Assembly: GCF_001423525.1 (NCBI RefSeq)
Contig: NZ_LMOI01000019.1
Span: 186,001 to 250,000, forward strand
DNA length: 64,000 nucleotides
DNA from: Arthrobacter sp. Leaf137
Lineage (GTDB): Bacteria; Actinomycetota; Actinomycetes; Actinomycetales; Micrococcaceae
Direction: 5' to 3'
In this document: piece after piece, positions 33,365 to 41,906 of the stretch
Numbering within the stretch: the first letter of the stretch is position 1
Layout: the number at the start of each line of letters is the position of its first letter
The notes under the pieces: model-generated
Told to the model about the DNA's origin: nothing
The model's input: the letters and a program-made list of their open reading frames with translations, nothing else
Databases searched by the model: none
Program-made: the position numbers and the translations under genes

Positions 33365-34619
33365 TGATGGAGCCGTCCTCCAGGCCGCCCGGCGTGGTGC
33401 TGCCGTCGTACGCCCATTGCGGGTCCACCCGGACAAACTTGATGGCCTGCCGGAAGTACGTGTAGGCGATGTTCAGGGAACCGTCCGGGCCCTGGTGGAT
33501 GGACGGGTAGGAGTATTCGCGGTTCAGCCCGTCGCGGGAGTTGTTGGACAGGCAGTACCCGTCCCCCACGTCCAGGTTCCGGCGGATGGGCCAGGAGCGG
33601 CCGGAGTCCTCGGAGATCGCCAGGGTCATCGGCGAGCGCGGCGTACCCCAGAAGGCGCGCTTCACGCCGTCGTGCTCGGAGAAGGCGGAGGCGTCCGGCT
33701 CGGCCACCTGCCCCTGTTCCTCCGCCAGGCCGTCGTCGTCAATCTCGTCATAGAGGGACAGGCGCCGTTCGGTGCCCTCCCCCGACCGTGCGTGGTTGTA
33801 CACCAGCGCCAGCCGGCCGTCAGCGAGCGCGGTGAACTGGATGGACGAGTTGTTGTTCGGCAGCTCGGTGGGGACCGGCTCGCTCCAGGTGGACCCGTCG
33901 TCGGTGGAGCGGGATTCGTAGATCGAGTCGGCCCAGCGGCTGCGGAACAGCGCCAGCAGGGAACCATCGGCCACGGGCTGGATGTTCATGTGGACGCAGC
34001 CCAGGCTGCCGGGCAGCACGGTTTCGGTCCAGGTGGCGCCGGCGTCGTCGGAAATCATCACGGCGCTGTCGTCGCTGTTGCCCACCCACTTCTCGCCCGG
34101 CGTGGTGATACAGCGGAAGATCGGGATGATCAGGCGGCCGGACGGCAGCACCACGGGCAGCTGGCGGACGAACACGCCGCCGGTTTCGTTGGCCGCAAAC
34201 AGGGTTTCCACCGGCCCCCAGGTGCGGCCGCTGTCCAGGGAAATACGACGCCGGACCTCGGCGGTGTCCTGGTTGCCCGCCTTCTGCGCGGTGTACAGCA
34301 GCCAGAGGGCGCCGTCCGGCGCCACGAAGAGGATGGGATTCTGCTCGGAGCGGGTGGAGTCGTCGGAGAGCTGCTCGGGCGCGGACCACTGGCTGCTGCC
34401 CGGCTCGAGGGCGGAGAACCAGATGGAAATGTCCGGTACGCCCTCCTGGGTGCCGCCGAACCAGACGCAGCCCAGCCGGCCGTCCGGGAGGGTGAGCAGG
34501 TTGGCGGCGTGGCTCTGCACGGTGGGGGCGGGCAGGTAGGCGAAGTCGGCGCCGTCGGCCGTCTTGACCGTCCCGTCCGGGGTGATGGTGCTGTAGCTGT
34601 CCGTGGTGGTGTTCGTCAT
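33357..34619 (-). CDS. Sialidase-family (BNR-repeat) protein, cytosolic
   Basis: A 420-residue six-bladed beta-propeller. Asp-box-like repeats are visible (SLDSGRTWGPVE, SDDAGATWTET, STDDGSTWSEP, SEDSGRSWPI). The protein resembles bacterial exo-alpha-sialidases of the BNR_2 group, but many members of that group act on other glycosides or lyase substrates. There is no signal peptide, so it must act on material taken up by the adjacent ABC importer. It is located between the aldolase gene (4 bp upstream) and the SDR (8-bp overlap). Sialic-acid catabolic genes (NanA, NanK, NanE) are absent, which argues against sialic acid as substrate. Confidence 0.82.
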   Translation of the reverse strand: MTNTTTDSYSTITPDGTVKTADGADFAYLPAPTVQSHAANLLTLPDGRLGCVWFGGTQEGVPDISIWFSALEPGSSQWSAPEQLSDDSTRSEQNPILFVAPDGALWLLYTAQKAGNQDTAEVRRRISLDSGRTWGPVETLFAANETGGVFVRQLPVVLPSGRLIIPIFRCITTPGEKWVGNSDDSAVMISDDAGATWTETVLPGSLGCVHMNIQPVADGSLLALFRSRWADSIYESRSTDDGSTWSEPVPTELPNNNSSIQFTALADGRLALVYNHARSGEGTERRLSLYDEIDDDGLAEEQGQVAEPDASAFSEHDGVKRAFWGTPRSPMTLAISEDSGRSWPIRRNLDVGDGYCLSNNSRDGLNREYSYPSIHQGPDGSLNIAYTYFRQAIKFVRVDPQWAYDGSTTPGGLEDGSIND

Positions 34620-34623
34620 CGGA

Positions 34624-35415
34624 TTAGTCCTCTTTGGTTCCGGCAGCGGAAGTAGCGGCGTCGAGGTGGGACTTGGCGATCTGTTCCAGGTGCGTCAGGT
34701 CCGAGGCGATGGTGGTGAACGTGTAGCCCTGCGCCAGCCGCTGCGCCGCAACGGTGCCGGCGGGCGTGTGGATGCCGGCGGCGATGCCTGCGGACGCCGC
34801 AGCCTCGGCGATGGTCTCCAGCGCGGCGTTGAATTCGGTCTCGACGGCGGGATCCCCGGGGAAGGCCCCGCCCACCGCGATCGCGAGGTCGGACGGGCCC
34901 ACGTAGATGCCGTCCAGGCCGGGGGTGGCGCAGATTTCCTTGACGTTGGCCAGGCCCTCGGGGGTTTCGATCATGGCGAAGACCATGGTGGTGGCGTTGG
35001 CTTCAGCTGGCACGGGACCGATCCGCAGAGCCGAGCGCATGGGGCCGTAGGAGCGGCCACCCAGCGGCGGGTACTTTGCTGCCGCCACGGCCGCGGCGGC
35101 GTCTTCGGCGTTGTTGATGAGCGGAACGATGACCCCCACGGCGCCGGCGTCCAGTGCCTTGCCGATGGCGGTGAAGTCGTTGGCCTCCACGCGGACCATC
35201 CCCACGGCGGTGTGCCCGGCGTCGATGGCCATCAGCCCGTTGAGCACGCCCGAGTAGCCCAGCAGCCCGTGCTGCGCGTCCAGGGCGACGTAGTCGTAGC
35301 CAAGCCGGCCGATGCGTTCGGTGGCCACGGGCGCGTCCAGCACCGCCCAGTAGCCCACCGCCTGCTCACGGGCGCGGATCTTGCGGGCGAATTCGAGGGC
35401 CAGTTCGGAGGTCAT
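34624..35415 (-). CDS. HpcH/HpaI-family class II aldolase
   Basis: A 263-residue metal-dependent aldolase, related to 2-dehydro-3-deoxyglucarate aldolase GarL and 4-hydroxy-2-oxoheptanedioate aldolase HpaI. It splits a 4-hydroxy-2-oxo acid into pyruvate and an aldehyde. Conserved features are the catalytic base region DYVALDAQHG, R in GMVRVE, GVIVPLINNAEDA, the metal glutamate in AMIETPEGL and the metal aspartate in GIYVGPSDLA. The Gln in place of the more usual Glu in DxEH (here DAQH) is common in the family. It is operonic with a sialidase-family gene and an aldo/keto reductase, so a keto-deoxy sugar acid is the likely substrate. Confidence 0.87.
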   Translation of the reverse strand: MTSELALEFARKIRAREQAVGYWAVLDAPVATERIGRLGYDYVALDAQHGLLGYSGVLNGLMAIDAGHTAVGMVRVEANDFTAIGKALDAGAVGVIVPLINNAEDAAAAVAAAKYPPLGGRSYGPMRSALRIGPVPAEANATTMVFAMIETPEGLANVKEICATPGLDGIYVGPSDLAIAVGGAFPGDPAVETEFNAALETIAEAAASAGIAAGIHTPAGTVAAQRLAQGYTFTTIASDLTHLEQIAKSHLDAATSAAGTKED

Positions 35416-35468
35416 CAGTGTCCTTCAGTCAGTTCGGTTCAGCAAATGTTCGGTTCGGGAAGAAATGG

Positions 35469-36458
35469 TCAGCGGTTGTAGGCGGGCATCGGGCCGCGCA
35501 GCGAGGTGCCCACGGCGTCGCAGGCTTCCACGACGTCGGCCGGCAGCGGGCCGTTGGCCACGGCGGCGATGTTGGCGCGCAGCTGCTCCACCCTGGACCC
35601 ACCCAGCAGCAGGGACCCGACGCCGTCACGGTAGGCGAGCCAGCGCAGCGACAGTTCCGCGAGGGTCACGTCAGCGTCCGCGGCGATCCTGGACAGCTCG
35701 CCGATCGCGTCGAACAGCTGCTTGTCCCAATACCGCTGCGTGTACATGGCGGCGAGCTTGGAGTCTCCGTAGCGGCCCTCGGTGGGCTTGGCGTCGAAGC
35801 TGTGCTTGCCGGTGAGCAGGCCGCCGCCCAGCGGGTTGTAGACCATGGTGTGCACGTTGTGGGTGGACGCGAACTCGAGGTATTCCTCCTCCAGCCGGCG
35901 GGCCACCAGGTTGTAGAGCTGCTGCGCGACCACGGGCTGCGGCGCACCCACTTCCCGCGCCGTGTGGATCACATCGGCGATCTGCCAGGCGGCGAAGTTG
36001 GAGACGCCCAGCGCGCCGATCTTCCCCTCGGCAACCAGCTCAGCAACAGTCGAAAGGGTCGAGGTTAGAGGCGTGGCCCGGTCCGGCTGGTGCAGGTAGA
36101 ACAGGTCGATGCTGTCCACACCCAGGCGGCGCAGGCTGTTCTCCACGCTGGCGCGCAGCCCGGCCGGCGACAGCGGCGAGTTGGAGCCGTGGTCCGCATG
36201 CGGCATGCCGGCCTTGGAAGCCAGGATGACGCCGTCGCGCTTTCCCTTCAGGAGGCGGGCGAGCATCTCCTCGGTGACCCCGCCGACGTACGCGTTGGCG
36301 GTGTCGATGGTGGTGATGCCGGCATCGAGCGCTTCGGAGACCATCCGGCCGGCGGTGGCTTCGTCAACGGTGTCGCCGAACGTCATGGTTCCCAGGACCA
36401 GCCGGGAGATGGGGAGTTTCAGGCCGTCCACCTGGGCGCCTTCGGGCTGCGTGCTCAT
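35469..36458 (-). CDS. Aldo/keto reductase
   Basis: A 329-residue TIM-barrel NADP(H) oxidoreductase of the AKR superfamily. The tetrad is visible as D in TIDTANAY with Y, K in VILASKAG and H in LFYLHQPD. The cofactor region is LLLGGSRVEQLRAN near the C-terminus. It probably reduces an aldehyde or keto group of a sugar derivative, or runs in reverse as a dehydrogenase. It is separated from the aldolase by 53 bp and from the ATPase gene by 38 bp, all on one strand, so it belongs to the long operon. Confidence 0.87.
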   Translation of the reverse strand: MSTQPEGAQVDGLKLPISRLVLGTMTFGDTVDEATAGRMVSEALDAGITTIDTANAYVGGVTEEMLARLLKGKRDGVILASKAGMPHADHGSNSPLSPAGLRASVENSLRRLGVDSIDLFYLHQPDRATPLTSTLSTVAELVAEGKIGALGVSNFAAWQIADVIHTAREVGAPQPVVAQQLYNLVARRLEEEYLEFASTHNVHTMVYNPLGGGLLTGKHSFDAKPTEGRYGDSKLAAMYTQRYWDKQLFDAIGELSRIAADADVTLAELSLRWLAYRDGVGSLLLGGSRVEQLRANIAAVANGPLPADVVEACDAVGTSLRGPMPAYNR

Positions 36459-36496
36459 GCGTTGATTCCTCGTGGTTGCGGATGCGGGAAGTGGAC

Positions 36497-37330
36497 TTAG
36501 TTGCTCTGGTTGGACAGGGCCAGGGAGCGGACAATGTGCCTGGGCTTCAGGCCCGTCATGGTGGAGGGGTCCAGGGCCGCGCGGCGGAGCTTGCGGGTGT
36601 AGTCCTCCTTGGGGGCGGTCAGGACGGACGCGGTGCTGCCGTGTTCCACGAGCTTGCCGCGCTGCATCACCATGACGCTATCGCTGATCTCCTGCACCAC
36701 GCCAAGGTTGTGTGAGATGAACACGTAGGTGATGCCGGTTTCGTCCTGGATGGATTTGAGCAGCCGCAGCACCTGCGCCTGCACGGAGACGTCCAGGGCG
36801 CTGGTGGCTTCGTCGCACACCAGCAGTTCGGGCTTGGAGGCGAGCGCCCGGGCGATGCCGATGCGCTGGCGCTGGCCGCCGGAGAATTCGCCGGGGTGCT
36901 TGTCCAGGGACCGGACGGGCAGGCCCACCTGGTCGATCAGCTTGGCGGCGGCCTTGTGCCGTTCGGCCTTGGAGCGGATGCCCTGCAGCTTCAGCGGCTC
37001 GGCCACGATTTCCTGCGCGGTCATGTGCGGGTCCAGCGATCCGTAGGGGTCCTGGAACACCATCTGGAACTTGGAGCGCAGGGGCCGCAGCTTCGCTTCG
37101 CTCATGGAAGCAATGTCCGTGCCGTCCAGGTTAATGCTGCCGCTGGTGGGGGGCACCAGCCGCATGAGCGCCTTGGCAATGGTGGATTTACCGCAGCCCG
37201 ATTCACCCACGACGGCGATCGTCTTGCCTTTGTCCACGGCGAACGAGACGTCATCCACGGCCCGGAACGTGCCGCCGGGGACGTGGTAGTCCACCACCAG
37301 GTTGTCGACGGCGAGGAACGGCTTAGTCAT
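36497..37330 (-). CDS. ABC transporter ATP-binding protein, OppF/DppF type
   Basis: A 277-residue ATPase of the peptide/opine/nickel importer class. Walker A is GESGCGKST, the Q-loop is MVFQDPYGSLDP, the signature is FSGGQRQRIGIARAL, Walker B is LLVCDEATSALD and the switch histidine is in FISHNLGVV. All sites are intact. The C-terminal oligopeptide-type extension is short. It overlaps the partner ATPase gene by eight bases and completes a five-gene importer with two permeases and a binding protein. In this context the cargo is more likely a glycoside or sugar-acid conjugate than a peptide. Confidence 0.93.
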   Translation of the reverse strand: MTKPFLAVDNLVVDYHVPGGTFRAVDDVSFAVDKGKTIAVVGESGCGKSTIAKALMRLVPPTSGSINLDGTDIASMSEAKLRPLRSKFQMVFQDPYGSLDPHMTAQEIVAEPLKLQGIRSKAERHKAAAKLIDQVGLPVRSLDKHPGEFSGGQRQRIGIARALASKPELLVCDEATSALDVSVQAQVLRLLKSIQDETGITYVFISHNLGVVQEISDSVMVMQRGKLVEHGSTASVLTAPKEDYTRKLRRAALDPSTMTGLKPRHIVRSLALSNQSN

Positions 37331-38279
37331 TGCGTGCTCCGGTCTGGGTGAGGGCTGGGCTGGTGGTGGCAGCTGAGCGGCGGCCGGTGGCGGCGGGCGT
37401 TTCGTCCCACTCCCCCAGCACGGGGACGGCGGCCAGCAGGGTCTGGGTGTATTCGGTGGCGGGGTGGTCCACGATCTGCTGGACCTCGCCGGATTCGACG
37501 AAGGCGCCGTCCTTCATCACGTGGATGCGATCCGAGATGAGCCGGGCCACGCCGAGATCGTGCGTGATCATCAGGATGCCGATGCCGCGCTGTTCCTGCA
37601 GTTCCAGGAGCAGGTCGAGGATGCCGGCCTGCACGGTGACGTCCAGGGCCGAGGTGGGCTCGTCCGCCACCAGCAGCTGTGGCTCGGAAGCCAGCGCGAT
37701 GGCGATCAGCACACGCTGCAGCATGCCGCCGGAGAGCTGGTGCGGGTACTTCTTCAGCTGCTTTTCCGGGGTGGGGATGTGCACCTGTTCCAGGAGCCGG
37801 ACCGCGCGGGCCTGGAGGGCGGCCTTGTCCTTGGCGGACGCGGCGCCGGCGATGCTGATGGCTTCGAACAGCTGGCTGCCGATCGAATGGACCGGGCTCA
37901 GCGCCGTCATGGGGTCCTGCGGGATCAGCGCCAGGGTCTTGCCGCGCACCTTGTTGATGGCCTTGGGATCAGCGGAGATGTCGACGCCGTCAATCAGCAC
38001 GGTGCCGGACAGCACCGCCAGGTCCTCGGGCAGCAGGCGGAGGATGCCCATCGCCGTCGTCGACTTTCCGGAACCGGACTCGCCGATGATGGTGACCGTT
38101 TCGCCGCGGTGGATGCTGAAGCTGACGGAGTCCACGGCGCGGATGATGGCGGTGTCCGTGATGAGCTCCACCTGGAAGTCGCGGACCTCCAGCAGGGGCT
38201 GCTCGGTGAACGTCGGCTGTTCGGTGGCCTCCGCCTGTGCGGTGGACTTTCCGGCCGGGGTCTCGGATGAGGCTGTCAT
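37323..38279 (-). CDS. ABC transporter ATP-binding protein, OppD/DppD type
   Basis: A 318-residue ATPase with Walker A GESGSGKST, Q-loop LIPQDPMTALSP, signature LSGGMLQRVLIAIAL, Walker B LLVADEPTSALD and switch MITHDLGV. The signature has GGML instead of the usual GGMRQ, a small change. The first ~25 residues are a low-complexity leader before the domain. I used the ATG at 38279; a GTG at 38288 is an alternative that would overlap the permease stop. Pairs with the DppF-type ATPase. Confidence 0.92.
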   Translation of the reverse strand: MTASSETPAGKSTAQAEATEQPTFTEQPLLEVRDFQVELITDTAIIRAVDSVSFSIHRGETVTIIGESGSGKSTTAMGILRLLPEDLAVLSGTVLIDGVDISADPKAINKVRGKTLALIPQDPMTALSPVHSIGSQLFEAISIAGAASAKDKAALQARAVRLLEQVHIPTPEKQLKKYPHQLSGGMLQRVLIAIALASEPQLLVADEPTSALDVTVQAGILDLLLELQEQRGIGILMITHDLGVARLISDRIHVMKDGAFVESGEVQQIVDHPATEYTQTLLAAVPVLGEWDETPAATGRRSAATTSPALTQTGARND

Positions 38280-38280
38280 G

Positions 38281-39204
38281 TCAGGCACCCTTCTTCTTGC
38301 GGCGGGGACGGTCGCGGAGCCCGTCGCCCAGCAGGTTGACGCCCACCACCATGAGCACGATCACCAGGCCGGGCAGGGTGACCATCCACCAGGAGGTGGT
38401 GATGTAGTCCTGGCCGTCGGAGATGATGCGGCCCCAGGTGGCGAAGGGCCGCTGGGGGCCGGCCCCCAGGAAGGACAGCGCGGATTCGAGCAGCACGGCC
38501 TGGGCCAGCAGGAGCAGCACCACCAGGGTTGCCTGCTTGATGACGTTGGGGATGATGTGCTGGATGAGGATCTGGATGCGGTGCAGGCCCAGGATCCTCG
38601 CGGCGGAGACGTACGGCTTTTCACGTTCCACCAGCACCATGGAGCGGGTGAGGCGGGCAACTTCGGGCCATTGGGCGATGGCGATCACGAATGTGATCAC
38701 GGGGATGGACGGGCCGAAGAGGGCCACCACCAGGAGCAGCATCATGAGCAGCGGCAGGGACATCTGGGCTTCGAGGATGCGGGAGATGATGGTGTCCACC
38801 CAGCCGCCGAAGTAGCCTGCGGCGGAGCCGAGGATCACGCCGATTGCGCCGGAGACCAGCACCGCCAGCACGCCGATGGTCAGCGAGACCTGGCCGCCGT
38901 GGAGGACGCGGGAGAGCAGGTCGCGGCCCAGTTGGTCGGTGCCGAACAGGTGCCCGTCCGTCAGCGGCGGCAGGCGCCGGGCGGCGAGGTCCTGGAAGTT
39001 GGCGTCCGGCAGCGGGAGCACGTTGGCCAGGATGATGGGGATGATCACCAGCAGGGTGCAGATGGTGCCCACCACCAGTTTCCACTGGGCGGATTTACGA
39101 CGCCGGGTGGCGCCTGCCTTGGCGATGTCCGCCTTGGTGACGGCGCTGGGGCTGGGCTGCTTGGCCGGTGCGCCCGGCGTGGGAGTTGCCGTATCGATGC
39201 TCAT
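38281..39204 (-). CDS. ABC transporter permease, OppC/DppC type
   Basis: A 307-residue inner-membrane permease with an N-terminal OppC_N segment (first helix at WKLVVGTICTLLVIIPIIL), the DQLGRDLLSRVLHGGQVSL loop and the EAA motif near ARILGLHRIQILIQHIIPN, which contacts the ATPases. About six transmembrane helices. Its ATG overlaps the stop of the DppB-type gene (ATGA). The N-terminal ~40 residues are an extended cytosolic leader rich in Thr, Pro and Lys. Confidence 0.92.
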   Translation of the reverse strand: MSIDTATPTPGAPAKQPSPSAVTKADIAKAGATRRRKSAQWKLVVGTICTLLVIIPIILANVLPLPDANFQDLAARRLPPLTDGHLFGTDQLGRDLLSRVLHGGQVSLTIGVLAVLVSGAIGVILGSAAGYFGGWVDTIISRILEAQMSLPLLMMLLLVVALFGPSIPVITFVIAIAQWPEVARLTRSMVLVEREKPYVSAARILGLHRIQILIQHIIPNVIKQATLVVLLLLAQAVLLESALSFLGAGPQRPFATWGRIISDGQDYITTSWWMVTLPGLVIVLMVVGVNLLGDGLRDRPRRKKKGA

Positions 39205-40136
39205 GCTGTGGCCGCCTTTCCAAGACGAACGCGGGGATCAAGGAGCGGGTAGGCGAGGTCGATGAGCAGCTGCACGCCCACCGCCAGGAGCGCGGTGATG
39301 AGGACCGTGGCCTGGATGAGGGGGTAGTCGCGGGTTTCGAGGGCCCGGACAATCAGGGAGCCCACGCCGGGCCAGGCGAACACGACCTCAACCACCACCA
39401 CGCCGTTGAGCATCGCGGCGAACCGGGTACCCAGGGCGGTGAAGACGGGGATGGCGGAGTTGCCCATGGCGTAGCGCCAGGTGAGCAGGGAGCTGCGGAC
39501 GCCGCGGGAGCGGGCCACCGTGAGGTACGGGGCGGCGAAGTTGGCGGTCATTTCGCGGCGGACCATGCGGGAGATCAGTGCGATCTGCAGGATGGCGATG
39601 GTGATGGTGGGGAGCACCAGCCCGCCCCAGGTGGCGAAGCCGGAGGCCGGGAAGATGGGGACCAGCACGGCGAAACCTGTGAGGAGCATGATGCCGGTCC
39701 AAAAGTCCGGCATGGACTGCCCAGCGATGGTGAGGACGTTGACGCCGAACTCGCGGCCGGTGTCCGGGCGGCGGGACATCCACACGCCCAGCGGGATGGC
39801 GACGACGGCGGTCAGCAGGATCGCGGACGTGGCCAGGGTGAGGGTGTACGGCATGCGCTCGAACACCACCTGCATGGCGGGTGCCTGGAACGAGTAGGAC
39901 TGGCCCAGGTTGCCGGTGACCAGCTGCTGGATGAAGATCCAGTACTGCTCCAGCAGCGGCTTGTCCAGGCCGAACTGTTCGCGGACGGCGGCGAGCTGGT
40001 CGCTCGTGGCCAGGGGGCCGGCGTAGGAGACAGCGGGGTCGCCGGGGGCCATGCGGATGAGGATGAACACGGTGGAAACCGTGAGGAACACGGTGAGCAG
40101 GCCCTGTCCCAGGCGTTTGAGGATGTAGTTCGTCAT
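39201..40136 (-). CDS. ABC transporter permease, OppB/DppB type
   Basis: A 311-residue permease with the family start (NYILKRLGQGLLTVFLTVSTVFILI), the following MAPGDPA motif, a large outside loop and the EAA-like segment TVARSRGVRSSLLTWRYAMGN. Six helices are expected. It starts three bases after the binding-protein stop and overlaps the next permease by four bases, so the importer genes are tightly coupled. Confidence 0.92.
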   Translation of the reverse strand: MTNYILKRLGQGLLTVFLTVSTVFILIRMAPGDPAVSYAGPLATSDQLAAVREQFGLDKPLLEQYWIFIQQLVTGNLGQSYSFQAPAMQVVFERMPYTLTLATSAILLTAVVAIPLGVWMSRRPDTGREFGVNVLTIAGQSMPDFWTGIMLLTGFAVLVPIFPASGFATWGGLVLPTITIAILQIALISRMVRREMTANFAAPYLTVARSRGVRSSLLTWRYAMGNSAIPVFTALGTRFAAMLNGVVVVEVVFAWPGVGSLIVRALETRDYPLIQATVLITALLAVGVQLLIDLAYPLLDPRVRLGKAATA

Positions 40137-40139
40137 GGC

Positions 40140-41714
40140 TTAGGCCTCCAGCCGGACATCAACGAGGGGGTAGGAGTTGGTGGGGGCCAGGTTGATCCCG
40201 GACACCCGTTCCCGGTGGGCGAGGACGGACTTGGGGACGAAGGCCCAGGCGCAGGGCCAGGTGTCCCAGACCGCCTGCTGGGCTTCGTTGAGCAGTTCGG
40301 TCCTGCGGGCCGGGTCCGCTTCGGCGGAGGCTGCCTGGATCTTGGCGGTGACTTCCGGGATCACGTAGCCCTGGTAGGTATCGCGGGTGGCTTCCTTTTC
40401 GGGGGTGCCGGTGTACATGCCCTGGAGCATGGTGATGGCAAGGCCGGTGGGGCTGGGGTAGCCGTTGCCCAAGAGGTCCCAGTCGCCCTGCTTGCCCTGG
40501 CGCCAGGCGAGGATGTTGCCGCCGGGTTCGAACTGCTGCAGCTCGGCCTTGACGCCGATCTTGCCGAACATTTCCACCAGGGCTTCCATCACGGAGGTGT
40601 CGGAGGCGAACTCGCCGGTTTCCCAGATGATCTTCAGGGTGAGGTCCTTGACGCCGAGTTCGGCGAGCCGGGCCTTGGCCTGCTCGGGGTCGTAGACGTA
40701 TTCGCCGGTCTTGTAGTAGCCGGTGAGGCTGGAGGGGGTGACGCCTTCGGCCTGGGTGACGGAGTCCACCAGGACGTCCTTCACCAGGGACTGGCCATCG
40801 ATGGCCATGCTGAGGGCCTGCCGCACGCGGGGATCGGCCAGGGGGTGGCCGACGGGCTTGCGGAAGTTGAAGAAGATCTGGTTCAGGCGGAGGCTGGAGG
40901 ATTCCTGCAGCGTGACGCCGGGCAGGCCGCCCAGCTGTTCGCGGGAGTCCGGGGTGATGGAGTCGATCACGTCCACCTCGCCGCTGCGGAGGGCGATGAC
41001 GCGGCTGGATTCCTCGGGGAGGAAACGGACTTCCACGTTGTCCACCTGCGGGGCGGGTCCCCAGTAGTTCTGGTTGCGTTCCAGGCTGTAGGTGCCGGCG
41101 CCGCGGTTGAACTTGGTGACCACGTAGGGGCCGGTGCCCAGGCCTTCCTGCAGTTCTTCAGGCTTGTTCTGCGCGGCGGGGGTTATCAGAATCATGCTCA
41201 TGAGCGAGTCCAGGATGGGGACGGGCTTCTTGGACACCATCTTGAAGGTGCGCTCGTCCACGGGGACAACCTCGGGGAATTCGGGGAAGAAGCCAGCCAC
41301 GAAGGAGCCCTGCACCTGCTTGTACATCTTCAGGGCGGTGGCGACGTCCTCCACGGTGACCGGGCTGTTGTCCGAGTAGCGGATGCCTTCGCGGAGCGTA
41401 ACGGTCCATTCGGTGGGGCCGGTCATCTCGAACCGTTCGGCCAGGACCAGGATGGGCTTGGTTTCGGGGCCGATGGCGGTGAGGCCCTGGCGGACCGCGC
41501 GCTGCACGGTGACGGCGGCGTCGAACTGGTTGAGCTTGTTGTCCAGGCTGACCAGGGAGCGGTTGAGTGCCAAGGTCAGGGTGCTGGGACCCGGGAGGCC
41601 GGTGGGGCCTGCGCAGCCGGCCAGGCTGCCAGTACCCAGCAGAAACCCTGCAGCCGCGCCGAACTGCAGCAGGCGGCGGCGGGAAATCTCACTTCCTTGA
41701 GGAAGAACGGTCAT
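40140..41714 (-). CDS. ABC transporter substrate-binding lipoprotein, DppA/OppA type
   Basis: A 524-residue extracytoplasmic binding protein of family SBP_5. The signal combines a twin-arginine motif (SRRRLLQFGAAAGFLL) with a lipobox (LAGC at ~32-35), so it is probably a Tat-exported lipoprotein. The mature part carries the family pattern WTVTLREGIRYSDNSPVTVEDV, then a large ligand lobe. GAGAGG lies before the ATG at 41714. It is the first gene of a nine-gene operon, ~190 bp from the divergent kinase-dehydrogenase fusion. SBP_5 proteins also bind oligosaccharides and glycosides, which fits the enzymes downstream. Confidence 0.92.
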   Translation of the reverse strand: MTVLPQGSEISRRRLLQFGAAAGFLLGTGSLAGCAGPTGLPGPSTLTLALNRSLVSLDNKLNQFDAAVTVQRAVRQGLTAIGPETKPILVLAERFEMTGPTEWTVTLREGIRYSDNSPVTVEDVATALKMYKQVQGSFVAGFFPEFPEVVPVDERTFKMVSKKPVPILDSLMSMILITPAAQNKPEELQEGLGTGPYVVTKFNRGAGTYSLERNQNYWGPAPQVDNVEVRFLPEESSRVIALRSGEVDVIDSITPDSREQLGGLPGVTLQESSSLRLNQIFFNFRKPVGHPLADPRVRQALSMAIDGQSLVKDVLVDSVTQAEGVTPSSLTGYYKTGEYVYDPEQAKARLAELGVKDLTLKIIWETGEFASDTSVMEALVEMFGKIGVKAELQQFEPGGNILAWRQGKQGDWDLLGNGYPSPTGLAITMLQGMYTGTPEKEATRDTYQGYVIPEVTAKIQAASAEADPARRTELLNEAQQAVWDTWPCAWAFVPKSVLAHRERVSGINLAPTNSYPLVDVRLEA

Positions 41715-41795
41715 CGTTGACCTCTCGGTAGGTTGGGGGTTCGGCGGGCGCCGGGGTGGCGGCGCCGAATGTTGTGTCCATCACTTTGCCACTCC

Positions 41796-41836
41796 TGCGC
41801 AGTTTGCGCAACCCCTCTAGCGTGTTTCGCGCAACC
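41796..41836. promoter_or_regulatory. Divergent control region with repeated GCGCAA elements
   Basis: TGCGCA-GTT-TGCGCA at 41796-41810 is an inverted repeat. TTTGCGCAACC (41803-41813) recurs as TTTCGCGCAACC (41825-41836). The sites lie between the importer operon and the fusion gene, where the DeoR regulator encoded downstream would be expected to bind. Confidence 0.5.
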
Positions 41837-41906
41837 GTGTCATGATGATGGAAAGCTTCCCGCAGTCAGCGGGTTCCAGCCCACTACCGATTTCGAGAGG
41901 AGCGCC

